From Acidimicrobiaceae bacterium (lineage in GTDB: Bacteria > Actinomycetota > Acidimicrobiia > Acidimicrobiales > RAAP-2): a stretch of DNA of 35,431 nucleotides. Where the stretch lies: contig PLZF01000042.1 of assembly GCA_003152015.1 (NCBI GenBank), positions 1 to 35,431 of the forward strand, written 5' to 3'. Positions 1 through 7,538 of the stretch are shown here, one piece after another. Under the pieces are notes generated by a model, which ran no database searches, was not told the origin of the DNA, and was given only the letters and a program-made list of their open reading frames with translations. Every line of letters starts with the position of its first letter. Position 1 is the first letter of the stretch. Made by a program: the position numbers and the translations under genes.

Positions 1-287
1 TCGAGTCCGGGCCCGAGGTGTGGCGGGTACGCATCGGAAGGCCCCCCGTTCTGGGGGAAACCTGAATCCAATGATTGTGCGACGTTGCGTCCGCCCGGAT
101 GGGGCGAGAATGTCACGCGATCGCATGTACCTGAGCATCGGCGTCGACGGGAACTGCATGAGGCTGCGGCGCTGGGGCTCCGTCACGTCGGAGCGGTCGG
201 ATGCTCGTCGAGTGCAGATCCGCCTTCGAGCAGGGAGCTCCATTCCCGTGGCGAACGGACCCGGGGTCTCGGTACCATGGACGCAGA
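1..287. other. left-edge stretch without a recognisable gene
   Basis: I see no convincing gene here. Plus-strand reading frames are open but arginine-rich and look like shadows. A C5/G5 inverted repeat around 45-60 could form a small hairpin but has no T-run. The stretch lies downstream of the minus-strand membrane protein that ends at 288. Confidence 0.4.
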
Positions 288-1655
288 TCAGGGAGCCGTC
301 GACTCTTCCGCGCTGACGAGGCGGTCGGCGCCTGGGGCAGATAGCAGCCGAGTTGGTGTCGCAGACAGATTCGCCGCCACACAGAGCCCGGTGACGACGA
401 ACAGACCGCCGCCAATAGCGATGGCGATCGCAATCGACGCGGCGAATCCCAGGCACACCGCGGCAACGCCTGCTGTGACGAGCGCGTAGACGACGCCGGC
501 CCAGCGATGGTCGTAGAGATCGGCGAACATGAGCGGCGTTCCGTCCGCCTTCTTGTCGATGCCGCGCCCTCGAAGCGCTGACCACAGAATGAAGGGCACG
601 ACTTTGTGAGCGTGGCCAACCAGGGCCACAAGCAGCCAGCCGCTGAACGCCGCCACTGCTGCCGCCACCAATGCGACGCCGGCATGGTGATGTCGCCCGA
701 TCGTCAACTCTGCCGCCAGAGCGAGGGCGGCGCCGACGACCAACCAGACCGCCGACGTGATCACGAACAGCAGGTGCAGGTCGGCCTTCCGGCGGCGATA
801 TCGGACGTGCATCATCATGGAGAAGAGGTGCGCACCGAGGCCGACAGCCAGGATCGCCGCCCCGCACCACGCGAGCCACACCAACCCGAGGAGCAGCCCG
901 GGCGAAAGCAGGAGCACCCCACCGGGAAAGGCCCACACGGCAAGCCACGCCGAGCGGCGCCGACCCGGCACATGGGCGAGGAGGAACATCGGCCAGAGCT
1001 TCTCCGACACGCTGACGTAGGTGAGTCCCAACCAGGCAAACAGGCCGACGCTGACATGGGCCAGGACCACATGACCGCTCAGGTCGAACCAGTTCCCCCG
1101 GCGGTCGATGACGTAGACGACCCCGTAACAAGCGGTCACCACGAATCCGACGATGGCAAAGCGCAATCCTGTTACCGGTGCCCCTTTGCCGCGAACCGAC
1201 AATGGCGCGGAAACATTCACCACAAGCAACGTGACGGCCAGGGCGGCGAACGCCCCTCCGGTTTCTACGACGGACTCCTGCTGATTGGCAAAGCCGAACG
1301 GCAGCAACCAGGCACCGGCCAGCCAGCTCAGGAATGTGGCGCGGGAGAGCCGTACCGAGCGCAACGGCCGTTGGGTGATCACCGGCGTGAACTGATGGAT
1401 GGCACCGAGTACCCCCATCGAAAGAGTTGCCAACATGGCGAAATGCGCCGCCGCGACCACCTGGTCGGCGGTGGGATCCACAACGCCGAAGGCCCGGGAC
1501 CAGACCAACGCCGCGCCGCACGCCACCAGCCCGAGGGACCCGGCGGCGAGAAAGCTCAGGGGCACCGACGGAGGTGGGATGCCGCTCGGGAGTCCGGGGG
1601 GGCGTCCCTGCCACGCTCCCGCGTTCGGCGCCGGAGGCGCTGTCTCAGATGTCAC
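288..1655 (-). CDS. heme-copper oxidase subunit I-like multi-pass membrane protein
   Basis: This 455-residue protein is almost entirely hydrophobic, with roughly twelve predicted membrane segments. Histidines sit inside or beside them: AAHFAML and AIHQFTPV near residues 70-90, SGHVVLAHVSVG near 195-205, and a late HAHKVVPF motif. That pattern resembles stand-alone proteins distantly related to heme-copper oxidase subunit I (CcoN/NorB) or to NnrS, which occur near nitric oxide, DUF2249 and hemerythrin genes. No other oxidase subunit is nearby, so it is probably not a conventional terminal oxidase; a heme- or NO-related role is inference. The start at 1655 overlaps the end of the preceding small ORF on the same strand by 11 bp, so the two are likely co-transcribed. 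The last ~40 residues are hydrophilic and presumably cytoplasmic. Membrane nature is certain; exact function is not. Confidence 0.7.
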   Translation of the reverse strand: MTSETAPPAPNAGAWQGRPPGLPSGIPPPSVPLSFLAAGSLGLVACGAALVWSRAFGVVDPTADQVVAAAHFAMLATLSMGVLGAIHQFTPVITQRPLRSVRLSRATFLSWLAGAWLLPFGFANQQESVVETGGAFAALAVTLLVVNVSAPLSVRGKGAPVTGLRFAIVGFVVTACYGVVYVIDRRGNWFDLSGHVVLAHVSVGLFAWLGLTYVSVSEKLWPMFLLAHVPGRRRSAWLAVWAFPGGVLLLSPGLLLGLVWLAWCGAAILAVGLGAHLFSMMMHVRYRRRKADLHLLFVITSAVWLVVGAALALAAELTIGRHHHAGVALVAAAVAAFSGWLLVALVGHAHKVVPFILWSALRGRGIDKKADGTPLMFADLYDHRWAGVVYALVTAGVAAVCLGFAASIAIAIAIGGGLFVVTGLCVAANLSATPTRLLSAPGADRLVSAEESTAP

Positions 1656-1941
1656 GGTGGCCTCCGCTGGTTAGTTCGGCAGCCCTTGACGCTGCTACCG
1701 CCAACACCGCCATTGCCGGATCGAACAGATCGGGATCGATCTCCGAGCCCAGCGTGCGTTCGCCGAACTCCTCACAGATCGCTCGCCACAAGTGCAACGT
1801 GCCATCGCCGTCGACGCCGAGATCAGCGAGGATCGTGATGCCCGGTTCGTCTTTCTCGGACGGACCAAGCAGCGCCTCGGGCAACGCCAACACGCTGTCG
1901 GCGTCGATGTCACAACCGATCTGGTCTGTCTCACCGGGCAT
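1645..1941 (-). CDS. small acidic hypothetical protein
   Basis: The encoded 98-residue protein is acidic and soluble-looking and matches no family I recognise. It begins MPGETDQIGCDIDADSV and contains an Asp/Glu-rich middle with LWRAICEEFGERTLG. Its end overlaps the start of the heme-copper oxidase-like gene by 11 bp, which suggests translational coupling and a shared role. It is transcribed divergently from the DUF2249 gene at 2054, so the 112-bp gap at 1942-2053 probably holds promoters for both directions. I judge it real from the overlap and normal codon use, but no function can be given. Confidence 0.5.
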   Translation of the reverse strand: MPGETDQIGCDIDADSVLALPEALLGPSEKDEPGITILADLGVDGDGTLHLWRAICEEFGERTLGSEIDPDLFDPAMAVLAVAASRAAELTSGGHRDI

Positions 1942-2053
1942 ATCCGTGTTCTCCGCGACTGTAGGTGACCCCTTGGACCGTTCCGGCTATAACTCTAGTG
2001 GAAACCAGAACAACCATGCCGGCCGGGCAAGTTACCGGAGAGGGAGGAACACC

Positions 2054-2274
2054 ATGGCGACCATCGATGCCCGTCGCTCATCGCCGCAGGTGATGAGCCG
2101 TTCGACCTGATCATGGCCACGGTCGCGGACCTCGACGAACACGAGGAGCTCGTGGTCCTGGCACCGTTCGAACCAGTTCCACTTGAAGGTGTCCTCGGCG
2201 CACAGGGCTACTCGTACGAGGCGGTCGAGATTGGCGGCGGTGACTGGCAGGTCACCTTCCGGAGGCAATCATGA
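2054..2274 (+). pseudogene. DUF2249-family protein, frameshifted
   Basis: Starting at the ATG at 2054, the frame gives MATIDAR and soon reaches a stop (TGA at 2108). If one base is restored near 2075-2076, the reading continues as LIAAGDEPFDLIM and on to a C-terminus containing ELVVLAPFEPVPLEG, GYSYEAVEIGGGDW and QVTF, ending at TGA 2272-2274. That is the DUF2249 pattern: LDxR, then GDEPF, then ELVVLxxFEPxPL, then a GDWxV ending. The family is small (about 75 residues) and often sits near hemerythrin and NO-related genes. The GGGAGG ribosome site at 2041-2047 supports the start. Either the gene is broken by a 1-nt deletion or the sequence has an error there. A minus-strand ORF over the same bases is only a shadow. 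Confidence 0.7.
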
Positions 2275-2594
2275 GTGCTGAAGACGAGATGAGAGGGCCG
2301 GTCTCGATCCGGTCGTCCCTGGCCGGCGTTCGCCGACGACAAACTGGGCGTGCTGGCCGTGCTGGCACCAGGGGTCACCGACGGTCGCGACACCGTTGCC
2401 GACGAGCTCGACGTCGACACGCAGTGCCAGCTCAGAGGCCTAATCGAAATAGTGGTGCCCCTCACGCCATCGCGCGTCGCCAGCTCGAAGCAAAGACGGT
2501 AGCCTTCGCCCGGGACGTGGTGGTGAGTGCTTGGTCGGCTGCTCCGGCGGAGATGGCGCGCGCCGTCACCGGTTCCCGACATCGCGGCGAGTAG
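2271..2594 (+). pseudogene. unassigned coding remnant with apparent frame changes
   Basis: A nominal 107-codon frame opens at the ATG at 2271, overlapping the end of the DUF2249 gene, but most of its translation is arginine-rich and unnatural. Protein-like, GC3-rich sequence appears to move between frames. The first ~20 codons are in the nominal frame. About 2330-2450 are in another frame, reading LGVLAVLAPGVTDGRDTVAD then ELDVDTQCQLRGLIEIVV. From about 2465 the nominal frame returns with IARRQLEAKTVAFARDVVVS. This suggests a small gene with two compensating indels. I do not recognise the family. It may have been co-transcribed with DUF2249. Confidence 0.3.
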
Positions 2595-2643
2595 CCGTAA
2601 ACGACGAGCCCGGCGCAGTGGAGGCCGGGCGGAAGGAGGAGCC

Positions 2644-3147
2644 ATGACCCCCACGACCTCACCGGAACCGGTGCCCTACGGCCTGAGCGTTCTCGAGGAG
2701 AAGCTCTACCGTCACCTGGCCGACCACGTCTCTTCGGAGGCCGACCTCATCGTCTCCTACCGGGAGATGGCCGAGGCGCCCGCCACCCCGGACGCGGCGC
2801 GCTACCTGCTGCGATTGGTGGTCGAGGACGAGGTACGCCACCACCGCATCATGCACGAGATCGCCACCGCCATCGGCGAGGGCATCGCCTGGAAGAACGA
2901 TGCCGACACCGTGCCCAACCTGCCGCATGGAGAGCCCCACCCCGCCCTCGAGGAGGTCACCAAGCGATTCCTCGCCGCCGAACGCGCCGACCGCAAACAG
3001 CTGAGCGCCCTGCGCAAGGAACTGCAGCCGTACCGCGACACAACTCTGTGGTCGCTGCTCGTTGAGCTCATGGAGCACGACACCGCCAAGCACATCCTCC
3101 TCCTCACCTTCGTCCGCGACCACGTCGCCCGGCGCCCAAAGCGGTGA
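2644..3147 (+). CDS. ferritin-like four-helix protein
   Basis: The encoded 167-residue soluble protein appears all-helical. Its metal-binding style motifs are typical of the ferritin/rubrerythrin-like superfamily: a Glu in SSEADLIVSYREM, ExxxH-type EDEVRHHRIMHEI around residues 60-72, and a late ELMEHDTAKH. A di-iron or related four-helix bundle is therefore likely, but the substrate or role (peroxide, iron or NO handling) cannot be told. The ATG at 2644 was chosen because a strong GGAAGGAGG site lies at 2633-2641; a longer frame opening at 2527 starts with an arginine-rich run and is unlikely. It converges with the EAL remnant on the other strand. Confidence 0.7.
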   Translation: MTPTTSPEPVPYGLSVLEEKLYRHLADHVSSEADLIVSYREMAEAPATPDAARYLLRLVVEDEVRHHRIMHEIATAIGEGIAWKNDADTVPNLPHGEPHPALEEVTKRFLAAERADRKQLSALRKELQPYRDTTLWSLLVELMEHDTAKHILLLTFVRDHVARRPKR

Positions 3148-3216
3148 GGGCATCGCCCGACGCGAGGCTTGCATACACCAGCCGCCGGCAGTCAGTTCCC
3201 CTCGCCCTCTGAGAGT

Positions 3217-3720
3217 CACATCCGCCACGAAGACGCGATCCATCTTGAGCTGGTTGATCGGAAATCGATGGAGATAGGCCAGCGAGGAGTAGCCAGTGCC
3301 GAAATCGTCGATGGCCAGCTGAACGCCGAGGTCCTTCAACGCGATCATCACCGCCTCGTAATCAGCCTGGTCGCCGAGCAGAATGCTCTCGGTGATCTCG
3401 ATTACAAGCTGCGCAGGGTCATACCGGTCGATGCCAACACTTCGGCGACGTGGCTGACGAACGAGGGCTTGCCAAGGTGTCGGCCAGAGCCATTGCCCGC
3501 CATCCGAGGAGTGCTCCCGAAGGTACAGCTCCACGTCACTGCCTGGCGGCACGCCTCTTCGAGGACCCACGCCCCGATGGCAACCACGAGTCCTGATTCT
3601 TCGGCCATGGGAATGAAGTCGAACGGAGGGATGGTTCCCCGCTCAGGTTGGTCCCAACGCAACAGTGCCTCGAATCCGACGAGCGCAAGGTCCTCGGCTA
3701 CGTAGACAGGTTGATGGACG
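3217..3720 (-). pseudogene. EAL (c-di-GMP phosphodiesterase) domain remnant, multiply frameshifted
   Basis: On the minus strand, pieces of one EAL domain lie in order but in different frames. First comes VYVAEDLALVGFEALLRW followed by PPFDFIPMAEESGL and VLEEACRQA, in the frame that covers about 3535-3720. Next is YDPAQLVIEITESILL, then QLAIDDFGTGYSSLAYLHRF and NQLKMDRVFVADV, in another frame at about 3217-3425. The signature E-A-L and the DDFGTG metal loop (about 3290-3310) are intact, but at least two frame changes separate the pieces. The domain also stops about 80 residues early, just short of the ferritin-like gene. It directly follows the GGDEF gene and was probably the C-terminal half of a GGDEF-EAL protein. 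Confidence 0.75.
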
Positions 3721-4924
3721 AGTCAGAATTCTTGCCGCTTCGGCGCACAGTGGAGCCCACTGGCCGTGGCGAAGCGGACCGGTTGGGGCCTTTGCCGCAC
3801 TCCACGGTGACAATGTTGTTACGTCCCGTCTTCTTGACCGAGTACATGGCCGCGTCGGCCTGAGCGAGGACCTCATCCGAATAGCAACCGGGTCCCCGAA
3901 CGACGGCGATCCCGATGCTGATGGTCATGTGGAAATCCTCTCCGTTCACTCTCACCGGCTCTGTGACGATGGAGTGCAGGCGCTCGGCCATCGTCTGGGC
4001 CGCATCCAGCGGATCGGACAGATCTCCGATAATAGCGACGAATTCGTCACCCCCGAAACGGGCGACGACGTCCTCGGGACGCATCTGGGCGGCCAGACGT
4101 GATGCCAGCTCGATGAGCACTTTGTCCCCGCATGCGTGTCCGTACGCATCGTTCACGTCCTTGAAGTTGTCCAAGTCCATGAAGGCAACGGCCAGTCCTC
4201 CCGGATGCCGGGCCAATCGAGCAATCGCTCGGTCGAGCCAATCGACCAGCATGGTCCGATTGACGAGGCCCGTGAGCGGGTCGTGGAGCGCAAGGTGCGA
4301 CAGCCGCTCGTAGAGAGATTGGAACTCTGCGTCGTAGTGCTTTCCCATGCTCACCAAGCTCGAGTGACAGCTCTTCACCACCATGTCGCAGACCTCGTCG
4401 AGTGTGGCCTTGCTGATCTTCAACCGGGCGGCCTCCTCGGCCAGCACTGTGCGAGTCGCTTCGCTCCACCAGAGGTTGACCCTGGTGAGGAAAGCGACCG
4501 ACAGGTGGTTGAGCGCGATCCCTTGCGGGTCGGGCCCGGCGTCCGGTTGCGCGCTGACGCGGGCCGGCGACATGGGCACCTCTCGCTGCTTTGCTGCCGC
4601 GTTTCCCACCGAAGCAATCCGTTCGCGGTCACGGTCACTGGCCGAAACACCGCTCCTGAGCCAGTTGACGATCACATGCACCGCCAGGGGGGTGATATCC
4701 CACAAGGGCGCCGCAGCGATCTCTTCCAAGGTGGATCCTGTCTGCTTCACGGCCGCCAGCTGGCACCAGCGGACGATGTCGTCAGTTCGCTCTTCGAGTG
4801 CATTTCCGAGCGCGAGGCGTTCGGCGGTTCGCTCCGTTACCTCCGTTGGCTCGAAGCCCCCCGCTGCGCTCTCCCGCGGCTGCGATTCGCCTGTCGAAGT
4901 TGGCGGATCTGCGCGACCCATCAT
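3698..4924 (-). CDS. GGDEF-domain diguanylate cyclase
   Basis: This 408-residue protein has a helical N-terminal region (about 1-205) of unassigned sensory type, followed by a complete GGDEF domain (about 210-375). Visible motifs are HDPLTGLVNR at the domain start, MDLDNFKDVND, the active-site loop RFGGDEF at 290-295, and the product-inhibition I-site RPED at 282-285, five residues before GGDEF. It should make c-di-GMP from two GTP and be feedback-inhibited. The N-terminal half contains LWWSEATRTVLAEEAARL and no membrane segment, so it is probably cytoplasmic. The tail after about residue 378 (GPNRSASPRPVGS...) is not family-like and runs toward the broken EAL domain, which suggests the original protein was longer. 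Confidence 0.88.
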   Translation of the reverse strand: MMGRADPPTSTGESQPRESAAGGFEPTEVTERTAERLALGNALEERTDDIVRWCQLAAVKQTGSTLEEIAAAPLWDITPLAVHVIVNWLRSGVSASDRDRERIASVGNAAAKQREVPMSPARVSAQPDAGPDPQGIALNHLSVAFLTRVNLWWSEATRTVLAEEAARLKISKATLDEVCDMVVKSCHSSLVSMGKHYDAEFQSLYERLSHLALHDPLTGLVNRTMLVDWLDRAIARLARHPGGLAVAFMDLDNFKDVNDAYGHACGDKVLIELASRLAAQMRPEDVVARFGGDEFVAIIGDLSDPLDAAQTMAERLHSIVTEPVRVNGEDFHMTISIGIAVVRGPGCYSDEVLAQADAAMYSVKKTGRNNIVTVECGKGPNRSASPRPVGSTVRRSGKNSDSSINLST

Positions 4925-5308
4925 GATGAGAAAAATCGGCGCCGCACCGATAAACTCGAGAAGTAGAGCATCAGGCTGCAGGCTATATCACATCCAGACC
5001 GCCAGCACCGCCCAACGTTGAGCCCTGCGCGGCCAGGTCAATGGATGCCTCGACCTTGTACCGCAAGGGGGGTCCCCCTCCGGGACAGTCAGGCAGCAAC
5101 AGCGCCGAAGCGAAGTGATCTGGACGCACTGAACGCTTGGCTCCGGGCGACCCATGAGGAACCGACAGCAGTAGGCGTCACCGTGTTCACGCGTCCCGAA
5201 TCAGGCGGTTTGGGCACGCCGGCTCGGTTGCGGTTTGGAACCGCGGCCCGCTACCGATCGCAGTCGCTCGACGCCGCGATCCTCCTTGACGCACCTGATC
5301 TCAATCGT
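4925..5308. other. intergenic stretch, no gene recognised
   Basis: This stretch lies between the start of the GGDEF gene and the end of the thiamine-binding protein gene. A plus-strand frame crosses it and includes a protein-like patch (DLDALNAWLRATHEEPTAVG at about 5120-5175), but I cannot assign it. A GC-rich palindrome of the form AGGGGG-G-TCCCCCT lies near 5067-5081. The region probably contains the promoter of the GGDEF gene and old gene debris. Confidence 0.35.
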
Positions 5309-5644
5309 TCACCCAACTCCAGCGGAGCTCTCGTTCACGCTCGAAGCCACACGGCGTTCGACCGACTCCACCTTTCGACCCAGCCGGCCGTTCGGTTCGC
5401 CCGGACGGTGGTCCAGTTTCACCACGACCGAGACGCGCGGCGCGGCTTGGGCCATCGTGTCGACGCATGTCTTGATGACAGCCATGATCTCGTCCCACTC
5501 GCCCTCGACGTTGGTGAACATGGCATTGGTCTCGTTGGGGAGGCCACTCGCCCGCACGATGCGGACTGTCTCGGCGACCAGGTCGCCGACAGACTCGCCG
5601 GTGCCCAGCGGGGTGATGGAGAACGCAGCGAGCATTGTCGGCAT
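5309..5644 (-). CDS. thiamine-binding protein, MTH1187/YkoF type (DUF77)
   Basis: This 111-residue protein begins with an MLAAFSITPLGTGESVGDLV strand/helix and continues with a helix ending IVRASGLPNETNAMFTNVEG, then EWDEIMAVIKTCVDTM and a strand RVSVVVKLDHRPG. That is the ferredoxin-like fold pattern of the MTH1187/YkoF thiamine-binding family, which has a similar length (about 100 residues). The family binds thiamine or related compounds in the cytoplasm; here the ligand is inference. The last ~20 residues (RLGRKVESVERRVASS...) extend beyond the core. The ATG at 5644 gives the longest protein; a second ATG at 5635 is possible. It is not part of an obvious operon. Confidence 0.75.
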   Translation of the reverse strand: MPTMLAAFSITPLGTGESVGDLVAETVRIVRASGLPNETNAMFTNVEGEWDEIMAVIKTCVDTMAQAAPRVSVVVKLDHRPGEPNGRLGRKVESVERRVASSVNESSAGVG

Positions 5645-5698
5645 TGTCTCACCCGAGGACCTGGACCGCCAGCGGTCACCGATCGCGACGCCGGCTCC

Positions 5699-5729
5699 GG
5701 TACCAGGTACCAGGTACCAGGTACCAGGT
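5699..5729. repeat. tandem 7-bp repeat GGTACCA, four copies
   Basis: The 7-mer GGTACCA is repeated four times in a row at 5699-5726 and followed by a partial copy. Each unit contains the palindrome GGTACC. The repeat sits about 55 bp upstream of the minus-strand thiamine-binding gene and just before an oxidoreductase fragment. It may be a simple slippage repeat or a set of binding sites. Confidence 0.85.
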
Positions 5730-5743
5730 GTCAGGCGTCGTAG

Positions 5744-5899
5744 GGTCGTGGCGAGGATCTGGGCCGCATTGGCATCTGGACCTCAGCGGACGACCGTCAA
5801 CCGGCCGCGGACCCTCCCGAAGTGTGGGAGGCCTTGGCCGCCAACGGGGCCGACGGCGCTCCCGTGGTCGGCCTCCCGATGCCTGCGCATGCAACATAG
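5744..5899 (+). pseudogene. N-terminal scrap of an LLM-class F420-dependent oxidoreductase (tentative)
   Basis: The plus frame from 5744 reads GEDLGRIGIWTSADDRQPAA and then EVWEALAANGADGAPVVGLP before a TAG at 5897-5899. The pattern LGRIGIWT, then DxQPAA, then a helix, then GxxALW/VVG resembles the first strand and helix of luciferase-like (LLM-class, F420-dependent) oxidoreductases, normally about 280 residues. Only about 45 residues remain and a stop lies in frame at 5741. If the reading is right, this is a short relic. The match is short, so confidence is limited. Confidence 0.35.
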
Positions 5900-5931
5900 A
5901 TCTAGTTATTACTAGTGATGACTAGATCTAT
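5896..5931. promoter_or_regulatory. 36-bp palindrome with three CTAG hexamers phased at 10 bp
   Basis: Perfect 11-bp arms (ATAGATCTAGT at 5896-5906 and ACTAGATCTAT at 5921-5931) flank a centre whose middle six bases are themselves the palindrome ACTAGT (5911-5916). The three hexamers TCTAGT, ACTAGT and ACTAGA begin at 5901, 5911 and 5921, exactly one helical turn apart. The block is AT-rich in a GC-rich setting and precedes the gene starting at 5972 by 40 bp, with an AT-rich stretch (GGTAAAATATC) between. It looks like an operator for a dimeric or multimeric repressor or activator. Confidence 0.75.
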
Positions 5932-5971
5932 ATGGTAAAATATCTACGGCAGGCGAGAAGAGGAGGCGCTG

Positions 5972-6217
5972 ATGAGGCCTGCAGTCACGACCGCGAAGCC
6001 GCCTGCAGCCGGCAGCGTGGCGGCGCCCCCCACCCGTGCGGTCGTTGCCACTCGAATGATCGGGGCGCCACTCGGCAACCTGGCGATGGACCGCTTCATC
6101 GGGCAGTCGACGGCAGAAGCGTTCATCGACAAGTTCGGTCGAGCCATCGGGGCCGACGTCACGCAGAGCCGTCATACAGCAAGGGTGATGGCCGCGACGG
6201 CCGCCGAGGAGGCTTGA
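5972..6217 (+). CDS. small hypothetical protein, first gene after the CTAG palindrome
   Basis: This 81-residue protein has a Pro/Ala-rich N-terminus and a helical C-terminal half (MIGAPLGNLAMDRFIGQSTA followed by FIDKFGRAIGAD). I do not recognise the family. A good ribosome site (AGAGGAGG at about 5959-5966) precedes the ATG at 5972. The stop is only 3 bp before the start of the hemerythrin-like gene, so the two form an operon downstream of the 5896-5931 palindrome. The proline-rich start could be disordered; no signal peptide or membrane segment is evident. Confidence 0.55.
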   Translation: MRPAVTTAKPPAAGSVAAPPTRAVVATRMIGAPLGNLAMDRFIGQSTAEAFIDKFGRAIGADVTQSRHTARVMAATAAEEA

Positions 6218-6220
6218 GCC

Positions 6221-6655
6221 ATGGCTGATGCATCCCAACCCGCCCGGGGCCCGCGTCACTCCCAGGTTCGCCTGTGTCCAGAGCGCTGGACAGGCGAGCA
6301 TGGTGTGCACCTCCCTCATGAGGCCCTGCTGACTCTGGCGCGCAAGGTCCATGCCGCCGCTGACGACGACGATCCGCAACGCCTGGAGCAGGCAGCGCTG
6401 CACCTCTTCGATGCACTGGCGACCCATGTGCGCGACGAGGACGTCACTATGGGCGCACTCTCCCCAGCGCTGGTCCGCATCCTCGGACGTGGCCAGGAGC
6501 GCCTCCTCTCCCTGGCCGCCGAGCTTGCCGCCGAGGCTGCTGCCGGTTGCACGTCGACATCCGAGCTGTGCCGGACACGCACTGAGGAGCTGCTGGCCCT
6601 CCTCGTGCTCCAGGCCCGAGACGAACACGTCGCCCTGTACGACCCCGCTGCCTGA
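6221..6655 (+). CDS. hemerythrin-like (HHE-type) helical protein
   Basis: This 144-residue all-helical protein has acidic and histidine positions spaced like hemerythrin HHE proteins: GVHLPHEALLTLARKVHAAA (about residues 27-46), then a helix with FDALATHVRDEDVTM (about 62-76), and a final LLVLQARDEHVALYD (about 127-141). Some canonical His positions appear as Asp/Glu, so metal binding may be altered. Hemerythrin-like proteins bind O2, NO or iron in the cytoplasm; the ligand here is inference. It is the second gene of a two-gene unit with the small ORF at 5972 and sits under the phased CTAG palindrome. Low similarity to the classic motif limits the call. Confidence 0.5.
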   Translation: MADASQPARGPRHSQVRLCPERWTGEHGVHLPHEALLTLARKVHAAADDDDPQRLEQAALHLFDALATHVRDEDVTMGALSPALVRILGRGQERLLSLAAELAAEAAAGCTSTSELCRTRTEELLALLVLQARDEHVALYDPAA

Positions 6656-6721
6656 GTCACCGGGCGGGGAACTGAGAGGACGGACATCCCACGCGTTGCC
6701 GAATCGAGTCGCCCGGCGACC

Positions 6722-6966
6722 ATGCTGCGTTCTGCGGCTGCCTCCGAGCCGTCGATGGTCGACTGCGCAGACGCGATGTTCTTGTTTCGCGGGCATCCTG
6801 GCCGGATCACGGTCGACATCGACGACACCGCCTGGGTCTCGGACTCCTTGTCCGGCCCCATCTGGCACGTGGCTTCCGATGGCACGCCCACACCGGTCCT
6901 CTCACCCGCGGTCAGCCGCCACCTCGCCGGGCACGGCGCGGCCCCGCTTGCACCGGCTGGTCTTGC
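6722..6966 (+). pseudogene. unassigned coding fragment before the carbamate kinase remnant
   Basis: From the ATG at 6722, about 80 codons have GC-rich third positions and protein-like content, including FLFRGHPGRITVDIDDTAWV and SDSLSGPIWHVASDG. After about 6966 the same frame runs out of phase across the carbamate kinase remnant until its stop at 7150. No clear ribosome site is visible and I do not recognise the family. It may be the N-terminal part of a gene that lost its end when it was joined to the carbamate kinase fragment. Confidence 0.35.
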
Positions 6967-6975
6967 CTCGGCCCC

Positions 6976-7459
6976 CGGAGGCGAGTGGTGGCCTTTCCCG
7001 AGCCACAATCACCGGTCGAGATGTCTACTATCCGGGTGCTTTTGGCCGATGGTGCCCTTGTCATCTGTGCCGGTGGGGGCGGCGTACCGGTCTGCCGTGG
7101 TGCAGACGGTCAACTACACGGAGTCGAGGCGGTCATTGATAAGGACCTGACGGCGGCACTGCTGGCCAGGGAGCTGAACGCCGACGCCCTTCCTGCTTGT
7201 GACCGACGTGGCCAACTTCGAGCTCGGCTTTGGCACGGAACACCCGCGTTCAATCCGCCATATCAGCTCGGAAGCCCTCCGGGCACAGCCCTTCCCCGCC
7301 GGCTCAATGGGACCCAAGGTCGAAGCCGCGTGTCGATTTGTGGAGGCAACAGGGAACAGGCCGATGATCGGTCGGCTCGAAGATGCGGTCGAGCTAACGA
7401 AAGGTACAAGGGGCACCATCGTGGACCCGGCGGCTGATGAGATCGATCATGCCCGATGA
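6976..7459 (+). pseudogene. arcC: carbamate kinase C-terminal remnant, frameshifted
   Basis: The frame at 6976-7190 reads RRRVVAFPEPQSPVEMSTIR, then LVICAGGGGVPVCR and GVEAVIDKDLTAALLARELN. The second frame, in phase from 7193 to the stop at 7459, continues LLVTDVANFELGFGT, FPAGSMGPKVEAACRFVEAT and GRLEDAVELTKGTRGTIV. These are the characteristic C-terminal motifs of carbamate kinase: AAGGGGIPV, EAVIDKD, LTDV, and PAGSMGPKVEAA with a late G-LEDA. About 150 N-terminal residues are missing, and an extra base in CTTCCTG (7189-7195) breaks the frame. The enzyme makes ATP from carbamoyl phosphate in fermentative arginine or purine breakdown. Here it cannot be functional. No arginine deiminase or ornithine carbamoyltransferase is nearby. 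Confidence 0.85.
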
Positions 7460-7538
7460 TCTACCGTGGAAGAAGGGAGGCGATGGTCTGTCGCCTTGCA
7501 TGTGGAGAAGCAGTGACACGCGAGGAGGTGTAGGAACC

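Noticed and set aside
1963..1982. Possible DosR-like box in the gap before DUF2249 (GTGAC ... TTGGACC)
   Set aside because: The half-sites are two bases too far apart and the right half lacks CCCT, so it does not fit the spacing of the other copies.
2659..3570. 303-codon minus-strand frame spanning EAL and the ferritin-like gene
   Set aside because: Only its first third is EAL sequence; the rest is the antisense of the ferritin-like gene and reads as low-quality valine/glycine-rich shadow.
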